Shown: piece by piece, positions 35,500-43,203 of the stretch
Numbering within the stretch: position 1 is the first letter of the stretch
Layout: every line of letters begins with the position of its first letter
Assembly: GCF_041260665.1 (NCBI RefSeq)
Contig: NZ_JBGCCT010000011.1
Span: 1-64,000, forward strand
Origin: Catenulispora sp. GP43
Lineage (GTDB): Bacteria; Actinomycetota; Actinomycetes; Streptomycetales; Catenulisporaceae
DNA length: 64,000 bases
Direction of reading: 5' to 3'
Made by a program: the position numbers and the translations under genes
The notes under the pieces: generated by a model
Seen by the model: the letters and a program-made list of their open reading frames with translations, nothing else
The model's database searches: none
Told to the model about the DNA's origin: nothing

Positions 35500-37197
35500 G
35501 TGGCGGAGACTACGGGACCGGGGGCACCAGGGCTGGGGCGGTCTGTCGGCGGGCGGTATCGCCTGCTCGCGAAGTTGGGTGAGGGCGGATTCGGGGAGGT
35601 GTGGCGGGCGCGGGACCAGTCGCTGGACATCGATGTCGCGGTCAAGCAAGTGCGGCTGCCGCTGAACGCGCCGCAGTCGCAGCAGGCGGCGCAGACCGAG
35701 CGCGCGCTGCGTGAGGCGCGGCATGCCGCCAAGCTGCGGGACCACCCGAATGTGGTGGCGGTGCATGATGTCGTGGACGACGGCGGCCCGTGGATCGTCA
35801 TGCAGCTCGTCGAGGGCCAGACCCTGGCGACCCGGATCAAGGACGGCGGCCCGCTCTCCGAGCCCGATGCCGTGTACCTCGCCGCGTCGTTGCTCCAGGC
35901 GCTGCGCGCGGCGCAGGCCGTGAAGGTCGTGCACCGGGACATCAAGCCGGCCAACGTCATGCTCACCGAGGACGGCGACGTGCTGCTCACCGACTTCGGC
36001 ATCGCGGTGAACGACGCCGACCCCTCCATCACCACCGCCGGCGTCATCCTCGGCTCGGCCGAATACATGGCGCCCGAGCGGGCTCGCGGGCACGAGGCGA
36101 CGTACGCCAGCGACCTGTTCTCGCTCGGCGTGACCCTCTATCACGCGGTCGAAGGCATCTCGCCGTTCCACCGCGACACCCCCACCGGATCGCTCACGGC
36201 GGTCCTCCTCGAAGATCCGCCGGAACCGCAACGTGCCGGCGCCCTCAAGCCACTCCTCGGCGCGCTCCTTCATAAGGACGCTGTGAACCGTCCCGAACTC
36301 GCCGACGCGCTGAATATGGTGCAGCAGTCGGCGGAACAGCTCGGCGACGGCGCCGCCTCGACCTTCGGATCGACCCGCGCCTACACGCGCCCCTTCAAGC
36401 CGTTCGACGCCACCGCCAAGAACAGCGGCGGCGCGAAGGAGGTCGCCGGGCTGCTGGCCAAGGCGCTCCGCAAGAACGCCGCCGCCGCGGTCCTGCACGC
36501 CGAGGACCGGATCCAGGCGGCGCAGCAGAACCGCCGCAACCGATCAGCCCAGTCGGCGCAGGCGGCGCAGTCAGGCCAGTCAGGCCAGTCAGGCCAGTCA
36601 GGCCAATCAGGCCAAGGTCAGACACCGCAGTCGGGCGCGTCGACCTTCACCACAACCACCAACAAGACCAAGACCAAGCAGAAGACCAAGAACCCTGCGA
36701 AGCCCCGCTCGCCCTGGCAGGCCAAGGCGATCCTCCTCCTCATGCTCGCCCTCCTCGGCCTGGCCGCCTACGCCCTCAAGCACGCCGAGATCACCGCCGC
36801 TTGGCACCCGGTCACCAGCGACCAGGACGCCCGCGTCATCGCCCAGGACCGGATCGACCCGACGAAGAACGCCTACTCCCCCGGCTGGTGGCTCATCGCG
36901 CCGACCGGATACATCATCCTGACCGCCGCGACGCTCTGGACCATCGCAGCCGTGAAAGCGATCCCGAACGCCGCAGGCGCCACCGTCCAGGTGGTCGCCG
37001 GCGTCTTCGTGTTCGCCGCGGGCGCCGGCGCCGCGTTCTGTGCGGAGGCCGCGGGTGCCGGGATCTACAAGACCTGGCTGCCGCCGATCGGCGCACTGTG
37101 GGCGTCGGCCGGAACCCTGGCGGGCATCCTGACGATCGCGATCGGCTGGGCCGTCGAGGCCGACACGAAACGGAAGGCCGCACAGAAGACGCCCTGA
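35500..37197 (+). CDS. Ser/Thr protein kinase with four C-terminal membrane helices
   Basis: A 565-residue Hanks-type kinase. GEGGFGEVW, VAVK, HRDIKPANVM and DFGIAV are all intact, so activity is expected. A linker holds five near-identical GQS units (DNA unit GGCCAGTCA, 36571-36614) and a Lys/Thr-rich stretch. The C-terminus carries four membrane helices, beginning ILLLMLALLGLAAYAL, with no large extracellular domain, unlike the two propeller kinases at the left end. The GTG start at 35500 has GGGGAAGGG upstream. Confidence 0.9.
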   Translation: MAETTGPGAPGLGRSVGGRYRLLAKLGEGGFGEVWRARDQSLDIDVAVKQVRLPLNAPQSQQAAQTERALREARHAAKLRDHPNVVAVHDVVDDGGPWIVMQLVEGQTLATRIKDGGPLSEPDAVYLAASLLQALRAAQAVKVVHRDIKPANVMLTEDGDVLLTDFGIAVNDADPSITTAGVILGSAEYMAPERARGHEATYASDLFSLGVTLYHAVEGISPFHRDTPTGSLTAVLLEDPPEPQRAGALKPLLGALLHKDAVNRPELADALNMVQQSAEQLGDGAASTFGSTRAYTRPFKPFDATAKNSGGAKEVAGLLAKALRKNAAAAVLHAEDRIQAAQQNRRNRSAQSAQAAQSGQSGQSGQSGQSGQGQTPQSGASTFTTTTNKTKTKQKTKNPAKPRSPWQAKAILLLMLALLGLAAYALKHAEITAAWHPVTSDQDARVIAQDRIDPTKNAYSPGWWLIAPTGYIILTAATLWTIAAVKAIPNAAGATVQVVAGVFVFAAGAGAAFCAEAAGAGIYKTWLPPIGALWASAGTLAGILTIAIGWAVEADTKRKAAQKTP

Positions 37198-37249
37198 ACA
37201 GCGCCCACCGCCGCCGCGCCGACCACCAGCCCGCGCCACCTCAACCGCC

Positions 37250-37331
37250 AAGCCACCTAAGCCGCCTCAAACATCTCAACCACCTCAACCACCTGAGCCA
37301 CCTGAGCCACCCTCAGCCACCCTCAGCCACC
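37250..37331. repeat. Imperfect 9-bp repeats between convergent genes
   Basis: Units AACCACCTC, GAGCCACCT and CTCAGCCAC each occur twice in succession. On the minus strand the array reads as closely spaced GG/GGG runs and could form a weak G-quadruplex at the 3' end of the minus-strand gene. No ordinary hairpin is visible. Confidence 0.7.
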
Positions 37332-37336
37332 ACACA

Positions 37337-37993
37337 TCAGCTGTCGGGCGTCAGCGCCGCGAACTCCACAGACCAGTCCGGCGCGGCATCGCCCTCGTCA
37401 TAGATCTCAAAGGTCTTCCTCACAGCGCCGGCCGAAGTCAGCGCCGCCACCGAAGCCGCGGCCACCGAGGCCCGGCTGATCCGGCCGTCCCCCTTGTCCC
37501 CCTGCTCCAACCGGATCCCGGCCGCGGGCCCCGCCGTGAGCCACCCCGGCCGCACGATCGTGTACGCGGCGCCGCTCGCCCGCAGCGCCTCCTCGCCCCG
37601 TGCGCGGGCCGTGATGATCCCGGCCATGTCCGGGTGCTCGTGGGCTCGCGTGATGTAGATCTGCGACACCAGCACCACGTGCGCCCCGCTCCGGGCGGCG
37701 GCCTCGCCGACCGCCGCCACGCCCCGGTGCATCACCGCCTCCGCGCCGCGGTCGTCGGTCGGCGGCTCGACCGACACGACCACGCCGTCGTACCCGTCGA
37801 GCAGCGCGGCGTCGAAGCCGGCCGCAAGGTCCACCACGGCGGTGTCGGCGCCGGCCACGCCGCGCGGTCGCCGGCCGGCGACCGTCACCCGCGCACCGCG
37901 CTCCAGCAGCAGCGACGTCACGAGCGAGCCGGTCCGGCCGGAGCCGCCGAGCACCAGGTACCTGCCATCGACCACGGAATCACGTACTGTCAT
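37337..37993 (-). CDS. NAD(P)-binding atypical SDR-family protein
   Basis: A 218-residue Rossmann-fold protein of the NmrA/SDR_a5 type. The dinucleotide-binding motif GGSGRTGSLV is near residue 16, followed by VTVAGRRPRGV. A YTIVRPGWLT segment typical of this group is present, while the classical YxxxK catalytic pair is not obvious, so it may be a sensor or an isomerase/reductase. It is 27 bp downstream of the PAF-acetylhydrolase-like gene on the same strand and probably co-transcribed. Confidence 0.82.
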   Translation of the reverse strand: MTVRDSVVDGRYLVLGGSGRTGSLVTSLLLERGARVTVAGRRPRGVAGADTAVVDLAAGFDAALLDGYDGVVVSVEPPTDDRGAEAVMHRGVAAVGEAAARSGAHVVLVSQIYITRAHEHPDMAGIITARARGEEALRASGAAYTIVRPGWLTAGPAAGIRLEQGDKGDGRISRASVAAASVAALTSAGAVRKTFEIYDEGDAAPDWSVEFAALTPDS

Positions 37994-38020
37994 GGCGCCA
38001 TTCTCCGGTCATCGGCCCGT

Positions 38021-39223
38021 CTACGGCTGCGCCGCCACTTCGGGGTAGGCCGGCGAGTCGCCGTCCATCAGCGGCGAGGGGATCCCCTTCAGGGTCTTGT
38101 CGAAGAACGCTGCGACGTAGTCCCGGGTGATCTGGACGCTGCGGAACCCGTCCACACTCTGCCCCGGCACCGGCATCGAAGCCTCCTCGGCCAGCACCGC
38201 GATGTCGGTGAAGGACGCGTGCGCCTCCCCGTCCACCGCGAACCAGCGCTTGTAGCCGGTCAGGTCGGCCCAGGTCTGGTCCCAGTCGGGCGCGTCGCCG
38301 GCGGCGTGGTCGCTCTGCTTGCCGAACATCATGAACGCCCGGCCGCCGAGACCGCCGGCCGGCACGGCGGGGAAGAAGGTGCCGTCCAGGTTCACGCCGG
38401 CCCGGATCCGCGGATCGGCCTCCATCGCCGCGGCCGCCGCGGCGCCGCCGACCGAGTGGCCGGCCATGCCGATGCTGCACTTGTCGATCAGGTGGCCCAG
38501 GTTCCAGGCGTGGCCCGCGGTGAGCTGGTCCACGACGAACTTCACGTCCACCGCGCGGCTGCTCACCAGCTGCTCGTTGCTCGCCGGGTCGGGCCCGCTC
38601 TGGCTGCACCACAGGCACGGCGCGATGCTGCCGTCCGCCAACTGCTCACCGCTGTCCTCGTACGGGTGGCCGACGAGCGCCACGACATACCCGCGGCTCG
38701 CCAGGTCGGTCGCCAGCGAGGTCAGAGTCGCCCGCGGGTTCTCCAGTCCGGGAGAGAGCACGATCAGCGGGAACTTGCCGGGAGCGGCCTTGGCGCCGGT
38801 GAACGCGTGGGTCTGCATAGCGGCGACGGGGTCGGCGGTGATCCCGAAGCCCGGCGGCACCCGCAGCGACACGAAGCCCTGGGCCTCGCCGGCGCTCATG
38901 TAGGGCGCGGGCTGACCGGTGCCCTGGCGAGCGGGGTAGAACATCGAGACGGTCAGTTGGCGATAGCCCGCCGAGGGATTCCAGGGGTCCAGGCGGCCGG
39001 TGTCGGTCAGGTGCAAGACGTCCTCGCCGGCCTCGTAGTGGCCGGTCGGCGCGGGCAGCGAGAACTTCGCGGAGGCCGGAGCGGTCGCCGACACGGCCGA
39101 GGAATACCCGGAAGCCGCGTGGGGAGCTGCGGCGGAAGCGGCGCCTGACCCGACAAGGGTGAGCGCGGAAACGGACAGAGCGACGATCGCGGAGGCCGCC
39201 AGGCGGCGTCGGTTGGTAACCAT
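38021..39223 (-). CDS. Secreted alpha/beta hydrolase, PAF-acetylhydrolase type
   Basis: An approximately 400-residue exported esterase. The signal peptide is RRRLAASAIVALSVSALTLV ending near GAASA. The nucleophile elbow is GMAGHSVGG, followed by GVNLDGTFFPAVP, which carries the Asp, and GEAHASFTDIA with the His, as in plasma PAF acetylhydrolases, which cleave short acyl chains from phospholipids. Its real substrate is unknown. The start at 39223 puts the signal at the N-terminus; ATG 39262 is also in frame. Confidence 0.86.
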   Translation of the reverse strand: MVTNRRRLAASAIVALSVSALTLVGSGAASAAAPHAASGYSSAVSATAPASAKFSLPAPTGHYEAGEDVLHLTDTGRLDPWNPSAGYRQLTVSMFYPARQGTGQPAPYMSAGEAQGFVSLRVPPGFGITADPVAAMQTHAFTGAKAAPGKFPLIVLSPGLENPRATLTSLATDLASRGYVVALVGHPYEDSGEQLADGSIAPCLWCSQSGPDPASNEQLVSSRAVDVKFVVDQLTAGHAWNLGHLIDKCSIGMAGHSVGGAAAAAAMEADPRIRAGVNLDGTFFPAVPAGGLGGRAFMMFGKQSDHAAGDAPDWDQTWADLTGYKRWFAVDGEAHASFTDIAVLAEEASMPVPGQSVDGFRSVQITRDYVAAFFDKTLKGIPSPLMDGDSPAYPEVAAQP

Positions 39224-39304
39224 GGGTTGAAGGTACGAGCGGCGCGTCTCATCGCGGATCACCCCACGGATGGCACCTTCAGAGCCGGTAATCCCCCGGG
39301 TCCA

Positions 39305-39332
39305 GGGGCCTCATCCCGCAGGATGAGACCCC
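39305..39332 (-). terminator. Terminator after ridA
   Basis: 12-bp stem GGGGCCTCATCC (39305-39316) with GGATGAGACCCC (39321-39332), one G-U-type mismatch and loop CGCA, 29 bp after the ridA stop. Confidence 0.75.
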
Positions 39333-39360
39333 TGTTATGAGGTCGCTAACGCCGGCCGGT

Positions 39361-39771
39361 TCAGGCGACGACCGCCAGCGCGTCGATCTCCACCAGCATC
39401 GACTCCTTCGGCAGCTCCACGAAGACCGTCGTCCGGCTGGGCTTCACACCGTCCGCGCCGAGGTTCGCCGCGATGAACTCCGCGTACGCCTCGTTCATCG
39501 CCGCGAAGTGGTCGCGGGTGGTGAGGTAGACGCGGAACATCACGATGTCGTCGACGGTGCCGCCGCCGGCCTCGACGATCGCCTTCACGTTCTCCAGCGT
39601 GCGCGCGGTCTGCGCCTTCACGTCGCCGGGAGCCACGTACTGGCCGGTCGCCGGATCCTCGCCGCCCTGCCCGGACACCTGCAGGATCGGGCCCTTGCGG
39701 ACACCCTGGGAGAACACCGGCATCGGGGCCGGTGCGCCGTCGGTGCGGATCTCGGTCTTCGCGGAAGTCAT
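39361..39771 (-). CDS. ridA: RidA/YjgF-family enamine/imine deaminase
   Basis: A 136-residue protein of the Rid family with GGTVDDIVMFRVYLTTRD and a C-terminal KPSRTTVFVELPKES, including the conserved Arg-Thr pair. RidA hydrolyses reactive 2-aminoacrylate and related imines released by PLP-dependent dehydratases. That fits the D-amino-acid deaminase encoded across the divergent region, so it is probably the detoxification arm of this cluster. It lies 70 bp after the IclR gene. Confidence 0.9.
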   Translation of the reverse strand: MTSAKTEIRTDGAPAPMPVFSQGVRKGPILQVSGQGGEDPATGQYVAPGDVKAQTARTLENVKAIVEAGGGTVDDIVMFRVYLTTRDHFAAMNEAYAEFIAANLGADGVKPSRTTVFVELPKESMLVEIDALAVVA

Positions 39772-39841
39772 CGGGAGGGCTCGCTTTCTTTCGGGATGGT
39801 TCTTGTTCTTTCGGGATGCTTCTTGGACAGCGGAGGCAAAG

Positions 39842-40582
39842 TCAGGGGGCGCCGGCGTCCGCGGAGATGGCGCGGACCGTCTCGAGCAGCTGCGGCAGCA
39901 GTTCCAGCACCTGTTCGTAGGGGAGCACGACGTCCGGCACCGAGATCGACACCGCCGCGACGGCCCGCCCGGACGCGTCCCGGACCGGCGCGCCGATGCA
40001 GTTGATGAACGTCTCGTGCTCGGCATGGTCCTGGGCCCAACCCTGCGCGGCCACCGTCTCCAGCTCCGCGAGCAGCTGCGGCGCCGACGCGATGGTGTTC
40101 GGCGTGTGCGGCACGAACTCGATCCCCGCCACCACCCGGCGCCGCTCGGCCGCCGGCAGATCCGCCAGCAGGACCTTCGCCACCGCGGTGTTGTGCAGCC
40201 CGGCCCGCAGCCCGACGCGGGAGTACATACGGACCCTGTGACGCGAGTCGTACTTGTCGATGTAGACGACCTCGCCGCCCTCGTACGCGGCCAGGTGCAC
40301 GGTCTGCCCGGTCGCCGCGTTCAGCGCCGCCAGATGCGGAGCCGCGATCGGCCGGATGCCGCGCTGCTCCATCGCCAAGCCGGCCAGCGCGAACAGCCCG
40401 GCGCCTAGGTGGTAGCGGTACTCGGCGTCGCGGTAGACGAACCGGTCGGCCTCCAGCGACTGGAGCAGCCGCAGCACCGTGGTCTTGTGGACGCCGATCA
40501 CCTCGGCCAGCTGGTCCAGCGAGCGCTCGCCCTCGCCGAGCTCGGTGAGCAGGCGCAGGGCGCGGGTGACGGTCTGGCTCAT
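39842..40582 (-). CDS. IclR-family transcriptional regulator
   Basis: A 246-residue regulator. The N-terminal winged HTH reads SLDQLAEVIGVHKTTVLRLL and the C-terminal IclR effector domain includes GGEVVYIDKYDSRHRV and INCIGAPVRD. It probably controls the flanking D-amino-acid / keto-deoxy-sugar genes in both directions. The start ATG at 40582 follows an AAGG; it begins 7 bp after the sugar-kinase stop, so the kinase, this gene and ridA form one minus-strand unit. Confidence 0.92.
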   Translation of the reverse strand: MSQTVTRALRLLTELGEGERSLDQLAEVIGVHKTTVLRLLQSLEADRFVYRDAEYRYHLGAGLFALAGLAMEQRGIRPIAAPHLAALNAATGQTVHLAAYEGGEVVYIDKYDSRHRVRMYSRVGLRAGLHNTAVAKVLLADLPAAERRRVVAGIEFVPHTPNTIASAPQLLAELETVAAQGWAQDHAEHETFINCIGAPVRDASGRAVAAVSISVPDVVLPYEQVLELLPQLLETVRAISADAGAP

Positions 40583-40589
40583 GGGACCA

Positions 40590-41714
40590 TCACCTTCTCG
40601 CGGAACGGCCGGCCGCGCGACTCGGGCGGACATCGCCGCCCATCGCGCTGCCGCCGAAAGCGATGCCCTCAGCCGAGATCCGGGTCGCGCGCCACTGCTC
40701 CTCCGAGGCGTCCAGCAGCGCGGCGACCGTGGCTGCCGACCACTGTCCATCGTGCTCGGCGGGGTCGACATCCACGAGGCGGCTCAAATCACCCAACTCG
40801 CCCACATCGCCCTGCGCCACCAACGCCGAAGCCGCAGCCAGATGCCCCAGCCGCAATCGCCGCCGCTCATCGAACCCGTGCAGCGTCCCGGCCAGATACC
40901 CGGCGGCGAACGCGTCCCCGGCCCCGGTCGGCTCGACCACGTCCACCGCCAGCGCCGGCTCCGACACGGCGCCGTCGGCTGTCAGCGCGGTCACCACGCG
41001 CTCGGCGTCCTTCACCACGATCGTCGCGGGCCCGGGAAACAGAGCCCTGAGTTCGGCCGGATCCCCGGTGCCGAAAGCGACTTCCGCCTCGTCCGCGCCG
41101 AGCAGCGCGACATCGGCCGCGTCCACGAACTCCCGCAGCACACCCGGGTCGCGGTCCCGCCACAGCACCGGGCGCCAGTTCAGGTCGAAGCTGACGAGCC
41201 GCCGCCCGCGCGGTGCGTCCAGCAAAGCGCGCACCATCTCCAGGCAGGTCCGCGACAACGCCGGTGTGATCCCCGTCAGGTGCAGCAGCCGCGCGCCATC
41301 CATCAGGCGCGACACCTCGGGCTCGCGCAGAGTCGCCGCCGACATCGCCGACGCCGCGGACCCCGCGCGGTAGTAATGCAGCTTGCTGCGACCCGCGCCG
41401 AGGTCCCCTTCACACTCCGATCCGCCGGTCTCCTTCAGGTACAGCCCGGTCGGGCGCAGTGGGTCGACCGCCACTGCCGAGGTGTCCACGCCCCGCCGTG
41501 CCACCTCGCCGACCAGCCGCCGGCCGAACCCGTCGTCGCCGACCCGGCTGACCCAAGCGCTGGGCACCCCCAGCGCGCGCAGCGCGCACGCCACGTTCGA
41601 CTCCGCGCCGCCGGCCGACACCGCGAACGACTCGACCGCGTCCAGCGGACCCGGCACGTCCGGCAGCAAGGCCGCCATCGACTCGCCGACGCACACCGCC
41701 CAAGCCGTCACCAC
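40590..41714 (-). CDS. PfkB-family sugar kinase, probably 2-keto-3-deoxygluconate kinase
   Basis: A 374-residue ribokinase-like enzyme. PfkB signatures are present: AGGAESNVACALRALG near the N-terminus and the catalytic EPTGAGDAFAAGYL near residue 266. Together with a KDPG aldolase in the divergent operon this suggests phosphorylation of 2-keto-3-deoxygluconate, but other keto-deoxy acids are possible. GTG-GTG at 41714/41711 with GGGGAGG upstream marks the start. The C-terminal 60 residues are longer than usual and Arg/Ala-rich. Confidence 0.86.
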   Translation of the reverse strand: MVTAWAVCVGESMAALLPDVPGPLDAVESFAVSAGGAESNVACALRALGVPSAWVSRVGDDGFGRRLVGEVARRGVDTSAVAVDPLRPTGLYLKETGGSECEGDLGAGRSKLHYYRAGSAASAMSAATLREPEVSRLMDGARLLHLTGITPALSRTCLEMVRALLDAPRGRRLVSFDLNWRPVLWRDRDPGVLREFVDAADVALLGADEAEVAFGTGDPAELRALFPGPATIVVKDAERVVTALTADGAVSEPALAVDVVEPTGAGDAFAAGYLAGTLHGFDERRRLRLGHLAAASALVAQGDVGELGDLSRLVDVDPAEHDGQWSAATVAALLDASEEQWRATRISAEGIAFGGSAMGGDVRPSRAAGRSARR

Positions 41715-41720
41715 TCGGCC

Positions 41721-41765
41721 TCCCCAGTCGTCGCGTCCCCAGGCATCGCATCCCCAGTCATTGCA
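41721..41765. repeat. Three tandem 15-bp copies in the sugar-kinase leader
   Basis: TCCCCAGTCGTCGCG, TCCCCAGGCATCGCA and TCCCCAGTCATTGCA follow each other without gaps. On the minus strand they form the 5' leader and the ribosome-binding site of the kinase gene. Confidence 0.75.
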
Positions 41766-41774
41766 CCCACAGCG

Positions 41775-41804
41775 TTGACCGCCCTTCGCCTGGAATGCTA
41801 GAAC
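41775..41804 (+). promoter_or_regulatory. Possible promoter of the D-amino-acid operon
   Basis: TTGACC (41775-41780) is 18 bases from TAGAAC (41799-41804). The -35 half is good, the -10 half is weak at its last base. If used, transcription would start within the palindromes that follow. Confidence 0.4.
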
Positions 41805-41815
41805 CGGAGGACATC

Positions 41816-41844
41816 ATATGCAACGAGCGTTGCATATATTGCAA
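41816..41844 (+). promoter_or_regulatory. Candidate IclR operator: two overlapping palindromes
   Basis: ATATGCAAC-GAGC-GTTGCATAT (41816-41837) is a perfect 9+9 inverted repeat. Its right arm also pairs with the next half-site as TTGCA-TATAT-TGCAA (41830-41844). It lies 25 bp before the deaminase start and downstream of the likely -10, as expected for a repressor. Confidence 0.7.
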
Positions 41845-41868
41845 TCCCACAGGCAGCGGAGGCGACGC

Positions 41869-43203
41869 ATGGTCCACCAGACGTTCGGCAGCCGTACCGC
41901 GACCGCCGGCATCGACCGGACCGCCGTCGCCGCCCTCGGCGACGAGCACCTGGACTGGCGGTTCAAAGCCCTGCCGCCGCAGGCCTGGGGACGCACGGCG
42001 CACGCCTACGTCGCCACCGGCCCCCGCCTGTCCGACCTCGGCACCCCGCTCCTCACCCTCGACGCCGACGCGCTGGACCACAACCTGCGCACCATGGCCG
42101 CGTGGTGCCGCCAGGCCGGCGTCTCCCTGGCCCCGCACGGCAAGACGACGATGGCCCCCGCGCTCTGGCAGGCCCAGCTCGACGCCGGGGCGGTCGGCAT
42201 CACGCTGGCCAACCTCCCGCAGCTCCGCGTGGCCCGCGCCTTCGGTGTCCAGCGGCTCATGCTCGCCAACGCCCTGGTCGATCCGGCGGGCCTGGCCTGG
42301 ATCGCGACCGAGCTGGCCGCCGATCCGGACTTCGCCTTCGCCTGCTGGGCCGACTCGGTGGAGACCGTGGCCCAGATGGACGCCGCCCTGCGCGCCGCCG
42401 GCGTCGGCAGCGGCCCCGATCCCGAGACGGACCGCCCGATCGAAGTCCTCGTCGAGCTCGGCGGCGCCGGCGGACGAACCGGAGCGCGCGGTATCGCTGA
42501 GGCCGAAGACGTCGCCCGCGCCATCGAGGCGGCGCCGACACTGCGACTCGCCGGTGTCGCCGGATACGAGGGCGCGCTGGCGCACGACGCCTCACCTCAA
42601 GGGCTCGGCACCGTCCGGTCCTACCTCCGCGACCTCGCCGAACTGCACCGCCGGCTCGCCGCCGCCTACCAGACCGGCCATCCCGTCATCACGGCAGGCG
42701 GCAGTGCGTACTTCGACACCGTCGCCGAGATCCTGGTGCCGGCGGCGGCTGAATCAGGGGCCGAAGTCGTTGTGCGCTCCGGCGCGTACGTCATTCACGA
42801 CGACGGCTTCTACCGCGGCATCTCCCCACTCTCGCGGGAGGCCGAGGCCACGGCCTCGTCGTCGTTCCGGGCGGCGATGCACGGCTGGGCCCGCGTCGTC
42901 TCGCACCCCGAGCCGCAGCTCTCCCTGCTCGACGCGGGCAAGCGCGACCTCCCCTTCGACGAGGGCCTGCCGATCCCGCAGCTCGTCCGAGGTGTCGGAC
43001 CGGCCTCCGGTGTCATCACCGCGCTCAACGACCAGCACGCCTTCCTCCGCGACGCCGGCGACACCGCCCCGGTCGGCGCCGTCATCCGCCTCGGCCTCTC
43101 CCATCCGTGCACCGCGCTCGACAAGTGGACGCTGATCCCCGTCCTCGACGACGCCGACAGCCCCGACCCACAAGTCGTCGACCTGGTGAGGACGTTCTTC
43201 TGA
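41869..43203 (+). CDS. PLP-dependent amino-acid deaminase (D-threonine aldolase/D-serine dehydratase-like)
   Basis: A 444-residue fold-type III PLP enzyme. The cofactor lysine is Lys92 in SLAPHGKTTMAP and the C-terminal metal-site motif is SHPCTALDKW, both typical of the alanine-racemase-N / DSD-like family that deaminates D-amino acids to 2-keto acids and ammonia. The metal motif suggests Zn dependence. GGAGG is 6 bases before the ATG. Its stop overlaps the next start (TGATG). It probably acts on D-amino acids released by the downstream deacylase. Confidence 0.88.
   Translation: MVHQTFGSRTATAGIDRTAVAALGDEHLDWRFKALPPQAWGRTAHAYVATGPRLSDLGTPLLTLDADALDHNLRTMAAWCRQAGVSLAPHGKTTMAPALWQAQLDAGAVGITLANLPQLRVARAFGVQRLMLANALVDPAGLAWIATELAADPDFAFACWADSVETVAQMDAALRAAGVGSGPDPETDRPIEVLVELGGAGGRTGARGIAEAEDVARAIEAAPTLRLAGVAGYEGALAHDASPQGLGTVRSYLRDLAELHRRLAAAYQTGHPVITAGGSAYFDTVAEILVPAAAESGAEVVVRSGAYVIHDDGFYRGISPLSREAEATASSSFRAAMHGWARVVSHPEPQLSLLDAGKRDLPFDEGLPIPQLVRGVGPASGVITALNDQHAFLRDAGDTAPVGAVIRLGLSHPCTALDKWTLIPVLDDADSPDPQVVDLVRTFF

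Noticed and set aside
36571-36614. CRISPR-like short repeats
   Set aside because: These are 9-bp units in the reading frame of the kinase linker (Gly-Gln-Ser) without spacers. The arrays at 3231-3290 and 37250-37331 also lack spacers.
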